NCBI GenBank assembly: GCA_903911085.1
Contig: CAIWCC010000210.1
Location: forward strand, 1 to 61,146
Origin: an uncultured Bacteroidales bacterium
GTDB lineage: Bacteria > Bacteroidota > Bacteroidia > Bacteroidales > Paludibacteraceae
Reading direction: 5' to 3'
DNA: 61,146 bases
The notes under the pieces were generated by a model. That model was not told the DNA's origin. It saw only the letters and a list, made by a program, of their open reading frames with translations, and made no database searches. Made by a program: the position numbers and the translations under genes. This document shows, piece after piece, positions 53,795-61,146 of this stretch; position 1 is the stretch's first letter, and each line of letters opens with the position of its first letter.

Positions 53795-55210
53795 ATGGCT
53801 CAACTTGTTGGAAGAGAAAAGGAAAGTAAAATACTAACTTCGCTGGTAAATATTGATAATTCGGAGTTTGTGGTTATTTATGGTCGGCGACGTATTGGAA
53901 AGACATTTTTGATTCGTGAATATTTTAAAAATACTTTCGATTTTCAGCTTACAGGATTAGCTAATTCTACAACAACTCAGCAATTATCAAATTTTCATGC
54001 GGCTTTTCAAAAACACTTTAAAAAGACGATTCCCAAACCAAAGTCTTGGTTTGATGCTTTTCAACATCTAATTGTTATGCTCGAAAAGAGCAAGAAACAT
54101 AAAAAGATTGTTTTTTTGGACGAATTGCCGTGGATGGATACCCCCAAATCAGATTTTATAAGCGCGCTAGAGCATTTTTGGAATAGTTGGGCATCGGCAC
54201 GTAAGGATATTTTTCTGATTGTGTGTGGTTCGGCTACTTCATGGATTACCAATAAGTTGATAAATAACAAAGGGGGTTTACATAACCGTTTAACTTCTAA
54301 AATTAAACTTTCTGCTTTCACTTTGAACGAATGTGAACAGTATTTGCGTAAAAAAAATATTCTTTGGAACCGTCACCAAATAATAGAATGCTACATGATA
54401 ATGGGTGGGATACCTTATTATCTGAGTCTGTTGAAGCCAGAACTTAGTTTAGCTCAGAATATTGATTTGCTCTTTTTTTCTCAAAATGGTATGCTTAGAA
54501 ATGAGTTTGACAATTTGTATGCGTCTTTGTTTCGACATTCTGAAAATCACGTTAAAATCATTGAAACTTTGAGTCAAAAGACAGAAGGATTTACACGTAA
54601 AGAACTGATTGCTTATTCCAAAATACCAAATGGTGGTGGCACAACAAAGAAAATTGAAGAACTTGAAAGTAGCGGTTTTATAAAGCGATATACTCCTATT
54701 GGTAAGAAAAAAAGAGATAGCCAATATCAATTAACTGATTTTTATTCAATGTTTTATTTTCATTTTATAAATGGATATAAAATTAACGATGAAAATTATT
54801 GGATGAATAGCATTGATAGTCCAAACCACAGAGCTTGGAGCGGATTTGCATTCGAACAGGTATGCATGGCGCACATAAATGAAATTAAAGTCAAACTTGG
54901 TATTTCGGGAATTAAAACTAATTCTGCGTCATGGCGAAGCAAGGATACCGAAACTAATGTACAAATTGACTTGCTGATTGATCGTAATGATCAGGTAATC
55001 AGTCTTTGTGAAATGAAATATTCCATCAATGAATTTACAATAAATAAATCGTATGCTGAGAATTTACGCAATAAAATTGGGACTTTCAAAAGTGAAACTA
55101 AAACTCGAAAAGCTGTTTTTCTAACTATGATTACAACTTATGGCATAAAGCAAAACGAGTATTCAATGGGCTTGGTTCAAAATGAATTGACTATGAATGA
55201 CTTATTTTAA
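53795..55210 (+). CDS. AAA ATPase with DUF234/PD-(D/E)XK-like C-terminus
   Basis: A 471-residue cytoplasmic protein of the archaeal-type ATPase/DUF234 family. Walker A is GRRRIGKT (30-37) after the family start VGREKE; Walker B KIVFLDE (104-110) is followed by LPWMD; the sensor is VCGSATSWI. A winged-helix part follows (TEGFTRKELIAYSKIPNGGGTTKKIEELESSGFIKRYTP). The C-terminal DUF234 region has a nuclease-like pattern: D392 (QIDLLID), E406 and K408 (CEMKYS). I use the ATG at 53795; the frame opens at a TTG inside repeat R5, which is unlikely to be the start. Family members occur in many copies in some genomes, with unknown function. Immediately upstream lies the palindromic array. Confidence 0.85.
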   Translation: MAQLVGREKESKILTSLVNIDNSEFVVIYGRRRIGKTFLIREYFKNTFDFQLTGLANSTTTQQLSNFHAAFQKHFKKTIPKPKSWFDAFQHLIVMLEKSKKHKKIVFLDELPWMDTPKSDFISALEHFWNSWASARKDIFLIVCGSATSWITNKLINNKGGLHNRLTSKIKLSAFTLNECEQYLRKKNILWNRHQIIECYMIMGGIPYYLSLLKPELSLAQNIDLLFFSQNGMLRNEFDNLYASLFRHSENHVKIIETLSQKTEGFTRKELIAYSKIPNGGGTTKKIEELESSGFIKRYTPIGKKKRDSQYQLTDFYSMFYFHFINGYKINDENYWMNSIDSPNHRAWSGFAFEQVCMAHINEIKVKLGISGIKTNSASWRSKDTETNVQIDLLIDRNDQVISLCEMKYSINEFTINKSYAENLRNKIGTFKSETKTRKAVFLTMITTYGIKQNEYSMGLVQNELTMNDLF

Positions 55211-55260
55211 GATTGAATATTAAAAATATATTACATTATTGATGAATTTAAATTGTAAAT

Positions 55261-57129
55261 ATGAAAAGTAATAATTCCAAGAAAACTACTCCATGGGCAT
55301 GGATTCCTACACTTTATTTTGCACAGGGACTACCTTATGTTGTAGCAATGTCTGTAGCTGTAATTATGTACAAGCGCCTTGGCATCTCAAATACAGATAT
55401 AGCGCTATATACAAGTTGGTTATATTTGCCGTGGGTAATAAAACCTTTTTGGAGTCCGTTTATCGATTTGCTTAAAACAAAGCGCTGGTGGATTGTAACT
55501 ATGCAATTGCTTATTGGAGCAGGCTTGGCGGGTGTGGCTTTTTTAATTCCTATGCCATTTTTCTTTCAAGCTACTTTGGCCGTTTTATGGTTAATTGCTT
55601 TCAGTTCGGCTACGCATGATATTGCTGCCGATGGATTTTATATGTTGGCATTAGACAGTTCCGAACAGTCATTTTTTGTCGGTATTAGAAGTACATTTTA
55701 CCGTTTAGCAATGATTACTGGTCAAGGATTGTTGATTATCATTGCTGGTTCACTCGAAAGTTTCACAGGTTTGGAGCCTATGCAATTCACAGTACAATCG
55801 TCGAAAACAGTTCAAACAGAAGTACTTTTACAAGAACAAAAGTTTTCAGTTCCACAAACAGATAAAATGACTTTTGTGGCATTTCCGTCAAAATTGGTGC
55901 TGAATACTAATAATATAACACCAGACTCATTAAGCAAAATTAAAACTTTTGTGTTGGAGCAAAACCAGAAGAATGGATTTGTAAACGAGGAAAAAACAAC
56001 AAACCAAGCCAAGAGTGAAAATAATTCGTGGTGGTCGATAAATGTTTCTGTTCCATTGGGGAATTTTATTAAGCATAATTTTGGACAAAAGCGTACTGAA
56101 ACCGCTAATGCCAATGGAAATGTAGGAAATGCTGCAATTGTAGCAGTTAGGCTTACCAAGCAACCTAAAGTTGGCGAGACAGTGGTTATGAATTCAAGTT
56201 TTGCCAAAGGCGATAAAAGTATTTTATTGGCTGCCGGTGAGCGATTTGTTTTTACTTCTGATAACTGGCAGAAACCTGCTTATATGGTTGTGCAACTGGA
56301 TTATAAATTAAAAGATGAAGTGAAAAGTGAGTTTAAAGGCATTTCGGGAAATATACGCTTGGCTTGGAGTATTACCTTTTTTATTCTGGCTGGATTTTTT
56401 ACATTGTTTTTCGTTTATCATCGCTTTGTACTTCCGCGTCCTTCTTCCGATTTTGCCACTGCTACTCATTCTGCAAAGGATATTTTTAGTGAATTTGGAA
56501 ATACTTTTGCTACATTTTTTCAAAAACCAGGAGTCGGACTTGCTATTACTTTTATGTTACTTTACCGATTGGGAGAAGCAATGTTGGTAAAAATGGCTTC
56601 ACCTTTTTTGCTGGATGTTCGTGAAGTTGGTGGTTTAGGATTAACTACAGGCCAAGTGGGTTTGGTGTATGGAACTGTTGGGGTGATTTCGTTGACATTA
56701 GGTGGCATTGTAGGTGGTATTGCTGCTTCACGAAAAGGACTGAAATTCTGGATTTGGCCTATGACGCTTTGCATTACACTACCACATTTGGCTTTTCTTT
56801 ATTTGTCGTGGTTTCTGCCCGAAAGCCTGATTTTCATAAATATTGCAGTTGCTATCGAACAGTTTGGTTATGGCTTCGGATTCACTGCTTATATGTTGTT
56901 TATGATATATTTTGCTAATGGAGAGCATAAAACGGCACATTATGCAATTTGTACTGGATTTATGGCAATGGGTATGATGTTGCCTGGTATGGTGGCTGGT
57001 TGGTTGCAAGAATTACTTGGTTACAATCATTTTTTTATCTGGGTAATGATTTGTGCAATACCTACTTTAGCAGTAATTCCATTTCTGAAAATTGATAAAA
57101 GTTACGGCATAAAGGAAAAAAATAATTAG
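55261..57129 (+). CDS. AmpG-like MFS permease with a large soluble insertion
   Basis: A 622-residue inner-membrane transporter resembling AmpG muropeptide permeases: FAQGLPYVVAMSVAVIMYKRLG, LYLPWVIKPFWSPFID, the SSATHDIAADGFYMLAL motif and, in the second half, FMLLYRLGEAMLVKMASPFLLD. AmpG proteins import anhydro-muropeptides for cell-wall recycling. Between helices at ~residue 163 and ~365 there is an insertion of about 195 residues, hydrophilic and rich in strands (GDKSILLAAGERFVFTSDNWQKPAYMVVQLDY), absent from E. coli AmpG. It may form a periplasmic or cytoplasmic binding domain. A neighbouring SpoIID-family gene fits a peptidoglycan theme, although substrate specificity is unproven. Confidence 0.85.
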   Translation: MKSNNSKKTTPWAWIPTLYFAQGLPYVVAMSVAVIMYKRLGISNTDIALYTSWLYLPWVIKPFWSPFIDLLKTKRWWIVTMQLLIGAGLAGVAFLIPMPFFFQATLAVLWLIAFSSATHDIAADGFYMLALDSSEQSFFVGIRSTFYRLAMITGQGLLIIIAGSLESFTGLEPMQFTVQSSKTVQTEVLLQEQKFSVPQTDKMTFVAFPSKLVLNTNNITPDSLSKIKTFVLEQNQKNGFVNEEKTTNQAKSENNSWWSINVSVPLGNFIKHNFGQKRTETANANGNVGNAAIVAVRLTKQPKVGETVVMNSSFAKGDKSILLAAGERFVFTSDNWQKPAYMVVQLDYKLKDEVKSEFKGISGNIRLAWSITFFILAGFFTLFFVYHRFVLPRPSSDFATATHSAKDIFSEFGNTFATFFQKPGVGLAITFMLLYRLGEAMLVKMASPFLLDVREVGGLGLTTGQVGLVYGTVGVISLTLGGIVGGIAASRKGLKFWIWPMTLCITLPHLAFLYLSWFLPESLIFINIAVAIEQFGYGFGFTAYMLFMIYFANGEHKTAHYAICTGFMAMGMMLPGMVAGWLQELLGYNHFFIWVMICAIPTLAVIPFLKIDKSYGIKEKNN

Positions 57130-57224
57130 CTGTTTTTGTCAATTGTTTTATTAAAACAACTCATAATCAATTAAATATCATTAACTTTACACGCAATTTT
57201 TTTAATTTTCATAATTCCAATATA

Positions 57225-58196
57225 ATGAGCGACAACAAAAAAGAATTAATTTCCGAAAAAACTATTCTACATCCACGAAATAAACATCGGGAACTTTATG
57301 ATTTTAAACAATTGATTGGAACATGTCCTGAGTTGGCTAAATATGTAAAGTTAAACGAGTACGGTAATGAATCTATCGATTTTGCTAATCCCAAAGCTGT
57401 AAAATGGTTGAATAAATCGCTTTTAAAGCATTATTATTCTATCGGTTATTGGGATATTCCAGCAGGGTTTCTGTGTCCGCCAATTCCAGGTAGAGCCGAT
57501 TATATACATCATGTTGCCGATTTATTATGTGCTTCTAATGAAGGAATTATTCCTAAAGGATTCAAAATTAAATGTATGGATATTGGGGTAGGAGCAAGTT
57601 GCGTTTTTCCGATTATTGGTAACAAAGAATATGGTTGGTCGTTTATTGGTTCCGAAACTGAAGCTACAGCAATTGAATCGGCTCGCAAAATCATTAATAA
57701 TAATGTCAATCTAAATCATAGTATTGAACTTCGATTTCAAGAAAATGTAAATGATATTTTTCATGGAATAATGGAGCGTAATGAGCCAATTGATATTACA
57801 ATTTGCAATCCGCCTTACCACTCGTCGTTGGAGGAAGCGCAAGAAGGAACACTTCGAAAACTGAGTAGTCTAAATCACAAAAAAGTAACCACACCGGTAT
57901 TAAACTTTGGTGGTAAAAGCAATGAATTGTGGTGTGCTGGTGGTGAGGAGCGTTTTGTTAGGAGTATGATTCGTCAAAGTAAACAATTTTCGTCCAACTG
58001 TTATTGGTTTACAACGTTGATTTCTAAACAGTCGCACTTGAAAGGTGTTTACGAAGCTCTCGAAAACGTAAGTGCTACCGAGGTAAAAACTATTCCAATG
58101 GGGCAGGGGACGAAAACGAGTCGCATTGTAGCGTGGACGTTTCTGAAAGAAGATCAAAAAAAGAATTGGCGCAATACGCGATGGAATATATATTAA
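57225..58196 (+). CDS. rlmF: 23S rRNA (adenine(1618)-N6)-methyltransferase
   Basis: A 323-residue SAM-dependent methyltransferase that N6-methylates A1618 of 23S rRNA. Motifs: HPRNKHRELYDFKQLI at the N-terminus (family-specific), FLCPPIPGRADYIHHVADLL, the SAM loop MDIGVGASCVFPIIG, and the catalytic NPPYHSS; later FGGKSNELWCAGGEERFV and TSRIVAWTF. All match RlmF in E. coli-type layout and length. It begins at ATG 57225, 95 bp after the permease gene, and is followed by nnr at 22 bp; the two are likely co-transcribed. Confidence 0.95.
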   Translation: MSDNKKELISEKTILHPRNKHRELYDFKQLIGTCPELAKYVKLNEYGNESIDFANPKAVKWLNKSLLKHYYSIGYWDIPAGFLCPPIPGRADYIHHVADLLCASNEGIIPKGFKIKCMDIGVGASCVFPIIGNKEYGWSFIGSETEATAIESARKIINNNVNLNHSIELRFQENVNDIFHGIMERNEPIDITICNPPYHSSLEEAQEGTLRKLSSLNHKKVTTPVLNFGGKSNELWCAGGEERFVRSMIRQSKQFSSNCYWFTTLISKQSHLKGVYEALENVSATEVKTIPMGQGTKTSRIVAWTFLKEDQKKNWRNTRWNIY

Positions 58197-58218
58197 ATTC
58201 ACTTCATTTATTTGTAAA

Positions 58219-59730
58219 ATGAAAATTTTCAGTACTTCACAAGTTCGCCAACTTGATCAATTGACAATTGCAAATGAGCCGATTAGCTCTATTGACTTAA
58301 TGGAGCGTGCCGCAAATGCACTTTGCACTGAATTTCTTAAGTTAGGTGTTGACAGGAGTTTAATTTGTGTTTTTGCTGGTCCTGGAAATAATGGCGGTGA
58401 TGCTTTGGCAATGGCTAGATTGCTGAAATTAAGAGGTTTGGATGTAAAAGCTTTTTTGGTTCATGAAGGAAAACTTTCTGCCGATTGCTTAATAAATCGC
58501 GGAAGGTTGATTGAAAAATTTCCAGACTGTTTTGTTGAGTTGACAAAAGAGTTTTGTGCACCAAAAATTAAAAACAATTCAATTATTATAGATGGACTTT
58601 TCGGTTCTGGATTAAGTCGTCCATTAACGGGAATTTATTTGGATTGTGTAAATTGGATAAATAATGCTGGTTGTGAGGTTGTAGCCATTGATATTCCTTC
58701 GGGATTGAATGGCGAAGAAAACAATTTTGTGAACAGCTCAATGATAGTCGAAGCGCATTTGACACTTAGTTTACAATTCCCCAAACTTGCGTTCTTATTT
58801 GTCGAAAATTCAATTTGTGTTGGTGAATGGAAAGTTCTCGACATTGGCTTACATCCTCAAGCTATCGAAGATACGCCAAGTGAAACATATTTTTTGGAAG
58901 AAAAAGACATTAAGTTGTTGATTAAAAACCGTTCAAAATTTGGACACAAAGGCACTTTTGGTCATGCATTTATTGTGGCTGGAAGCCGGGGAATGGCGGG
59001 TGCATCTATTTTGTCGGCAAAAGCGGCTTTGCGAAGTGGAGCCGGTTTAGTAACAGTTCATAGCTGCTCTGCCAATAGAAATATCGTGCAAACAGCATTA
59101 CCAGAAGCCATTTTTTCAACAGATGAATCGGAAGATTACATTACAAATGTATTTGAATCCAATTTGTTTGACCACATTGCCTTAGGGCCTGGAATTGGTA
59201 TGATGCCCGATACTGAATTTATGTTGGAATCAATACTTAAAACACTCGAAAAATCATGTGTTTTGGATGCAGATGCATTAAATATCATTTCCAGAAAAAA
59301 AGAACTTTTACAATTAATTCCTCAAAAAAGTATATTAACGCCTCATCCAAAAGAATTTGAAAGAATGTTCGGGAAATGTGATTCGACATACCAACGTATG
59401 AAAAAAGCCCTTGAGGCAGCCCATAAAATGAGTGTGATTATTATTTTAAAAGGAGCTTACACACTAATTGCAATGCCCGATGGCACCTGTTTTTTCAATA
59501 GTACAGGCAATTCAGGCATGGCAACAGCAGGTTCTGGAGATGTGCTTACAGGTATACTTGTAAGTTTAATGGCTCAGGGTTATTCTTCGGAAGATACTGC
59601 TAAAATAGGTGTTTTTTTACACGGAAGAGCAGGAAATCTAGCATTAGAATTACAATCCGAAGAATCGTTAATTGCGAGTGATATTATTTCTCAATTGGGT
59701 AATGCATTTAAGTCGATAAAAAATGTATAG
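58219..59730 (+). CDS. nnr: bifunctional NAD(P)HX epimerase / dehydratase
   Basis: A 503-residue metabolite-repair enzyme. The N-terminal half (YjeF_N, NnrE) epimerises NAD(P)HX: GPGNNGGDALAMARLL and IIDGLFGSGLSRPLTG. The C-terminal half (NnrD) dehydrates S-NAD(P)HX using ADP: GHKGTFGHAFIVAGSRGMAGA, LGPGIGM, LDADALN, LTPHPKEF and NSGMATAGSGDVLTG. Fusion of both is the common bacterial form. It protects cofactor pools in the cytoplasm. It starts 22 bp after rlmF and ends 12 bp before the convergent ychF stop. Confidence 0.95.
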   Translation: MKIFSTSQVRQLDQLTIANEPISSIDLMERAANALCTEFLKLGVDRSLICVFAGPGNNGGDALAMARLLKLRGLDVKAFLVHEGKLSADCLINRGRLIEKFPDCFVELTKEFCAPKIKNNSIIIDGLFGSGLSRPLTGIYLDCVNWINNAGCEVVAIDIPSGLNGEENNFVNSSMIVEAHLTLSLQFPKLAFLFVENSICVGEWKVLDIGLHPQAIEDTPSETYFLEEKDIKLLIKNRSKFGHKGTFGHAFIVAGSRGMAGASILSAKAALRSGAGLVTVHSCSANRNIVQTALPEAIFSTDESEDYITNVFESNLFDHIALGPGIGMMPDTEFMLESILKTLEKSCVLDADALNIISRKKELLQLIPQKSILTPHPKEFERMFGKCDSTYQRMKKALEAAHKMSVIIILKGAYTLIAMPDGTCFFNSTGNSGMATAGSGDVLTGILVSLMAQGYSSEDTAKIGVFLHGRAGNLALELQSEESLIASDIISQLGNAFKSIKNV

Positions 59731-59742
59731 GATGATAATATC

Positions 59743-60843
59743 CTATACATTAAATCTAAAGTGCATTATATCACCGTCTTGTACTATGTATTCTTTGCCT
59801 TCAACATTCATTTTTCCAGCGTCTTTACACGCCGATTCTGATCCTAAAGTTGTGAAATCGGAATACTTAATCACTTCGGCACGAATAAATCCTTTCTCGA
59901 AATCGGTGTGAATCACTCCTGCGCATTGTGGTGCTTTCCAGTTTCTTTCAAAAGTCCAAGCTCTAACTTCTTGTACGCCAGCAGTGAAATAAGTCTGTAA
60001 ATCGAGCAAATGATATGCAGCACGTATCAATCGAGCTACTCCAGATTCTTTTAAGCCCACTTCTTCTAAAAACATTTGACGTTCTTCGTAGGTTTCCAAT
60101 TCTGAAATATCTGCTTCGGTAGCCGCAGCCACAATTAGAATTTCGGCATCCTCCTCAATTATTGATTGACGAAGAGCTTCAACATAAGCATTTCCGTTTA
60201 CGGCCGAAGCTTCGTCAACATTGCAAACGTACATAACTGGCTTGTCTGTAAGTAAATATAAATCTTTTACTAGCTTTTTGTCTAAAGGGTCAAGTTTTAC
60301 TGTACGTGCCGATTTTCCTTGCAGTAGTGCATCTCTATACTGTACGTAAATATCATAGGTTGCTTTGGCTTGTTTATCGCCGCCAGTTTGTGCTTGTTTT
60401 TGAACTTTGTTAATTCGACTTTCAACAGTTTCTAAGTCTTTCAATTGCAGTTCTGTATCAATAATTTCCTTGTCGCGTACAGGATTTATGCTTCCATCAA
60501 CATGAGTGATATTTTCATCGTCGAAACAACGCAATACATGTAAAATTGCATCAGTTTCACGAATATTTGCTAAAAATTTATTGCCTAATCCTTCGCCTTT
60601 ACTGGCACCTTTAACCAATCCAGCAATGTCTACTATTTCTACAGTAGTGGGTACAATGCGTTGAGGATGTATTAGTTCCGACAATTTGTTCAAGCGGTCA
60701 TCAGGAACAGTAATAACGCCAACATTGGGCTCTATAGTACAGAATGGAAAGTTTGCAGCCTGAGCTTTTGCATTTGAAAGACAGTTGAATAATGTAGATT
60801 TTCCAACATTGGGTAAACCAACAATACCACATTGAAGAGCCAT
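59743..60843 (-). CDS. ychF: ribosome-binding ATPase YchF
   Basis: A 366-residue Obg-family P-loop protein with ATPase preference. G1 is GLPNVGKST (9-17); G3 lies in [22 protein letters not shown] replaces the usual NKxD G4, as is normal in YchF, explaining ATP use. The C-terminal TGS-like domain is [14 protein letters not shown] ... [38 protein letters not shown]. It binds ribosomes and modulates stress responses. It converges on nnr with 12 bp between the stops. A -7 box lies about 85 bp upstream of the start. Confidence 0.97.
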   Translation of the reverse strand: MALQCGIVGLPNVGKSTLFNCLSNAKAQAANFPFCTIEPNVGVITVPDDRLNKLSELIHPQRIVPTTVEIVDIAGLVKGASKGEGLGNKFLANIRETDAILHVLRCFDDENITHVDGSINPVRDKEIIDTELQLKDLETVESRINKVQKQAQTGGDKQAKATYDIYVQYRDALLQGKSARTVKLDPLDKKLVKDLYLLTDKPVMYVCNVDEASAVNGNAYVEALRQSIIEEDAEILIVAAATEADISELETYEERQMFLEEVGLKESGVARLIRAAYHLLDLQTYFTAGVQEVRAWTFERNWKAPQCAGVIHTDFEKGFIRAEVIKYSDFTTLGSESACKDAGKMNVEGKEYIVQDGDIMHFRFNV

Positions 60844-61146
60844 AAATATAAATGTTTGAAGAGTTTATCTCATTTAAGAGTAGAAAAGTTTGAAAATGAA
60901 AAAATGTTTACTGTTTTTTTCGGAGTGCAAAGGTACAAAAAATATTGGGAGTTTATGAATTCATATCTGAAATTCAGGCATTGAAGCTTAAATTATTGGA
61001 TTACTCCGCTTCACTATTAATCAAAGTTTTAATTCTTATTGCAATTTTAGGTAACTCAAACTGATTATGCAATAGATTTGATAGATTTAAATTGTATGTG
61101 ATAATTTTTCGAGTTTAAACCAATTTTGGAATTTAAAATATGGTAA
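60844..61146. other. region upstream of ychF
   Basis: 303 bp to the window end. Apart from the -7 element TACCTTTG at 60935-60928 on the minus strand (no clear -33), it is AT-rich and holds no gene I can support. Confidence 0.4.
60928..60935 (-). promoter_or_regulatory. -7 element upstream of ychF
   Basis: TACCTTTG on the minus strand fits TAnnTTTG. It is about 85 bp before the start codon, implying a moderately long leader. Confidence 0.45.

Noticed and set aside
55398-55409. TATAGCGCTATA inside the permease gene as a sixth array element
   Set aside because: It is two bases shorter than the array arm, lacks the second arm and sits in a coding segment for a membrane helix; probably coincidence.

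Overview
The window is AT-rich chromosomal DNA from a member of the Bacteroidota, most likely a Bacteroidales-type, largely free-living bacterium. The evidence is the many secreted proteins ending in Por/type IX secretion (T9SS) sorting domains, a TonB receptor with a carboxypeptidase-regulatory N-terminus, an S46 dipeptidyl-peptidase, DUF4876/DUF6850 proteins, FISUMP-domain proteins, and several TAnnTTTG-type -7 boxes. No rRNA, tRNA, CRISPR array, transposase or integrase was recognised.

Layout. 0.1-2.3 kb (minus): a VapC-like PIN toxin and a 49-residue antitoxin directly downstream of atpD, with no atpC. 2.4-3.7 kb: NhaD antiporter. 3.9-8.1 kb: a two-gene sugar-activation operon, a GalU-like protein plus an 1108-residue fusion of a fucokinase-like GHMP kinase and a UDPGP-type uridylyltransferase. 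8.2-15.3 kb: a secreted TIM-barrel protein, a two-gene AAA ATPase / PD-(D/E)XK-like module, lepA, a lipoprotein and a DUF6266 protein. 15.6-19.3 kb (plus): cysH interrupted by a stop just before its catalytic motif, a CysJ-like diflavin reductase, and an RBBP9-type hydrolase. 19.5-32.8 kb (minus): secreted modular proteins including two paralogous cassettes, followed (upstream in transcription) by a stand-alone LytTR protein, a LytTR response regulator and a TPR histidine kinase. 33.2-45.0 kb (minus): seven closely packed genes for a TonB receptor, DUF4876 lipoprotein, DUF6850 barrel, S46 peptidase, OB-fold-like protein, M16 peptidase and FMN-binding protein, with a terminator before the last two. 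45.4-49.1 kb: two tandem paralogous T9SS propeller-like proteins. 49.8-61.1 kb (mostly plus): 5'-nucleotidase C-domain lipoprotein, DUF4922 HIT-like protein, SpoIID/LytB protein carrying a heptamer repeat tract, a 0.8-kb array of five palindromic repeats running into an AAA ATPase/nuclease gene, an AmpG-like permease, RlmF, Nnr, and (minus) YchF.

The most striking unexplained structure is the array at 53.06-53.78 kb. Its 47-48-bp elements have a left arm TATAGCGCGCTATAT and an inverted right arm. The first four recur every 195-198 bp, and the last ends 12 bp before the start codon of an ATPase with a nuclease-like C-terminus. Second are the ATPase/nuclease-like pair at 9.7-11.4 kb and the 7-bp tandem repeat inside the SpoIID gene, which could act as a frame switch. 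All functional statements are from reading the sequence; no database search was run.
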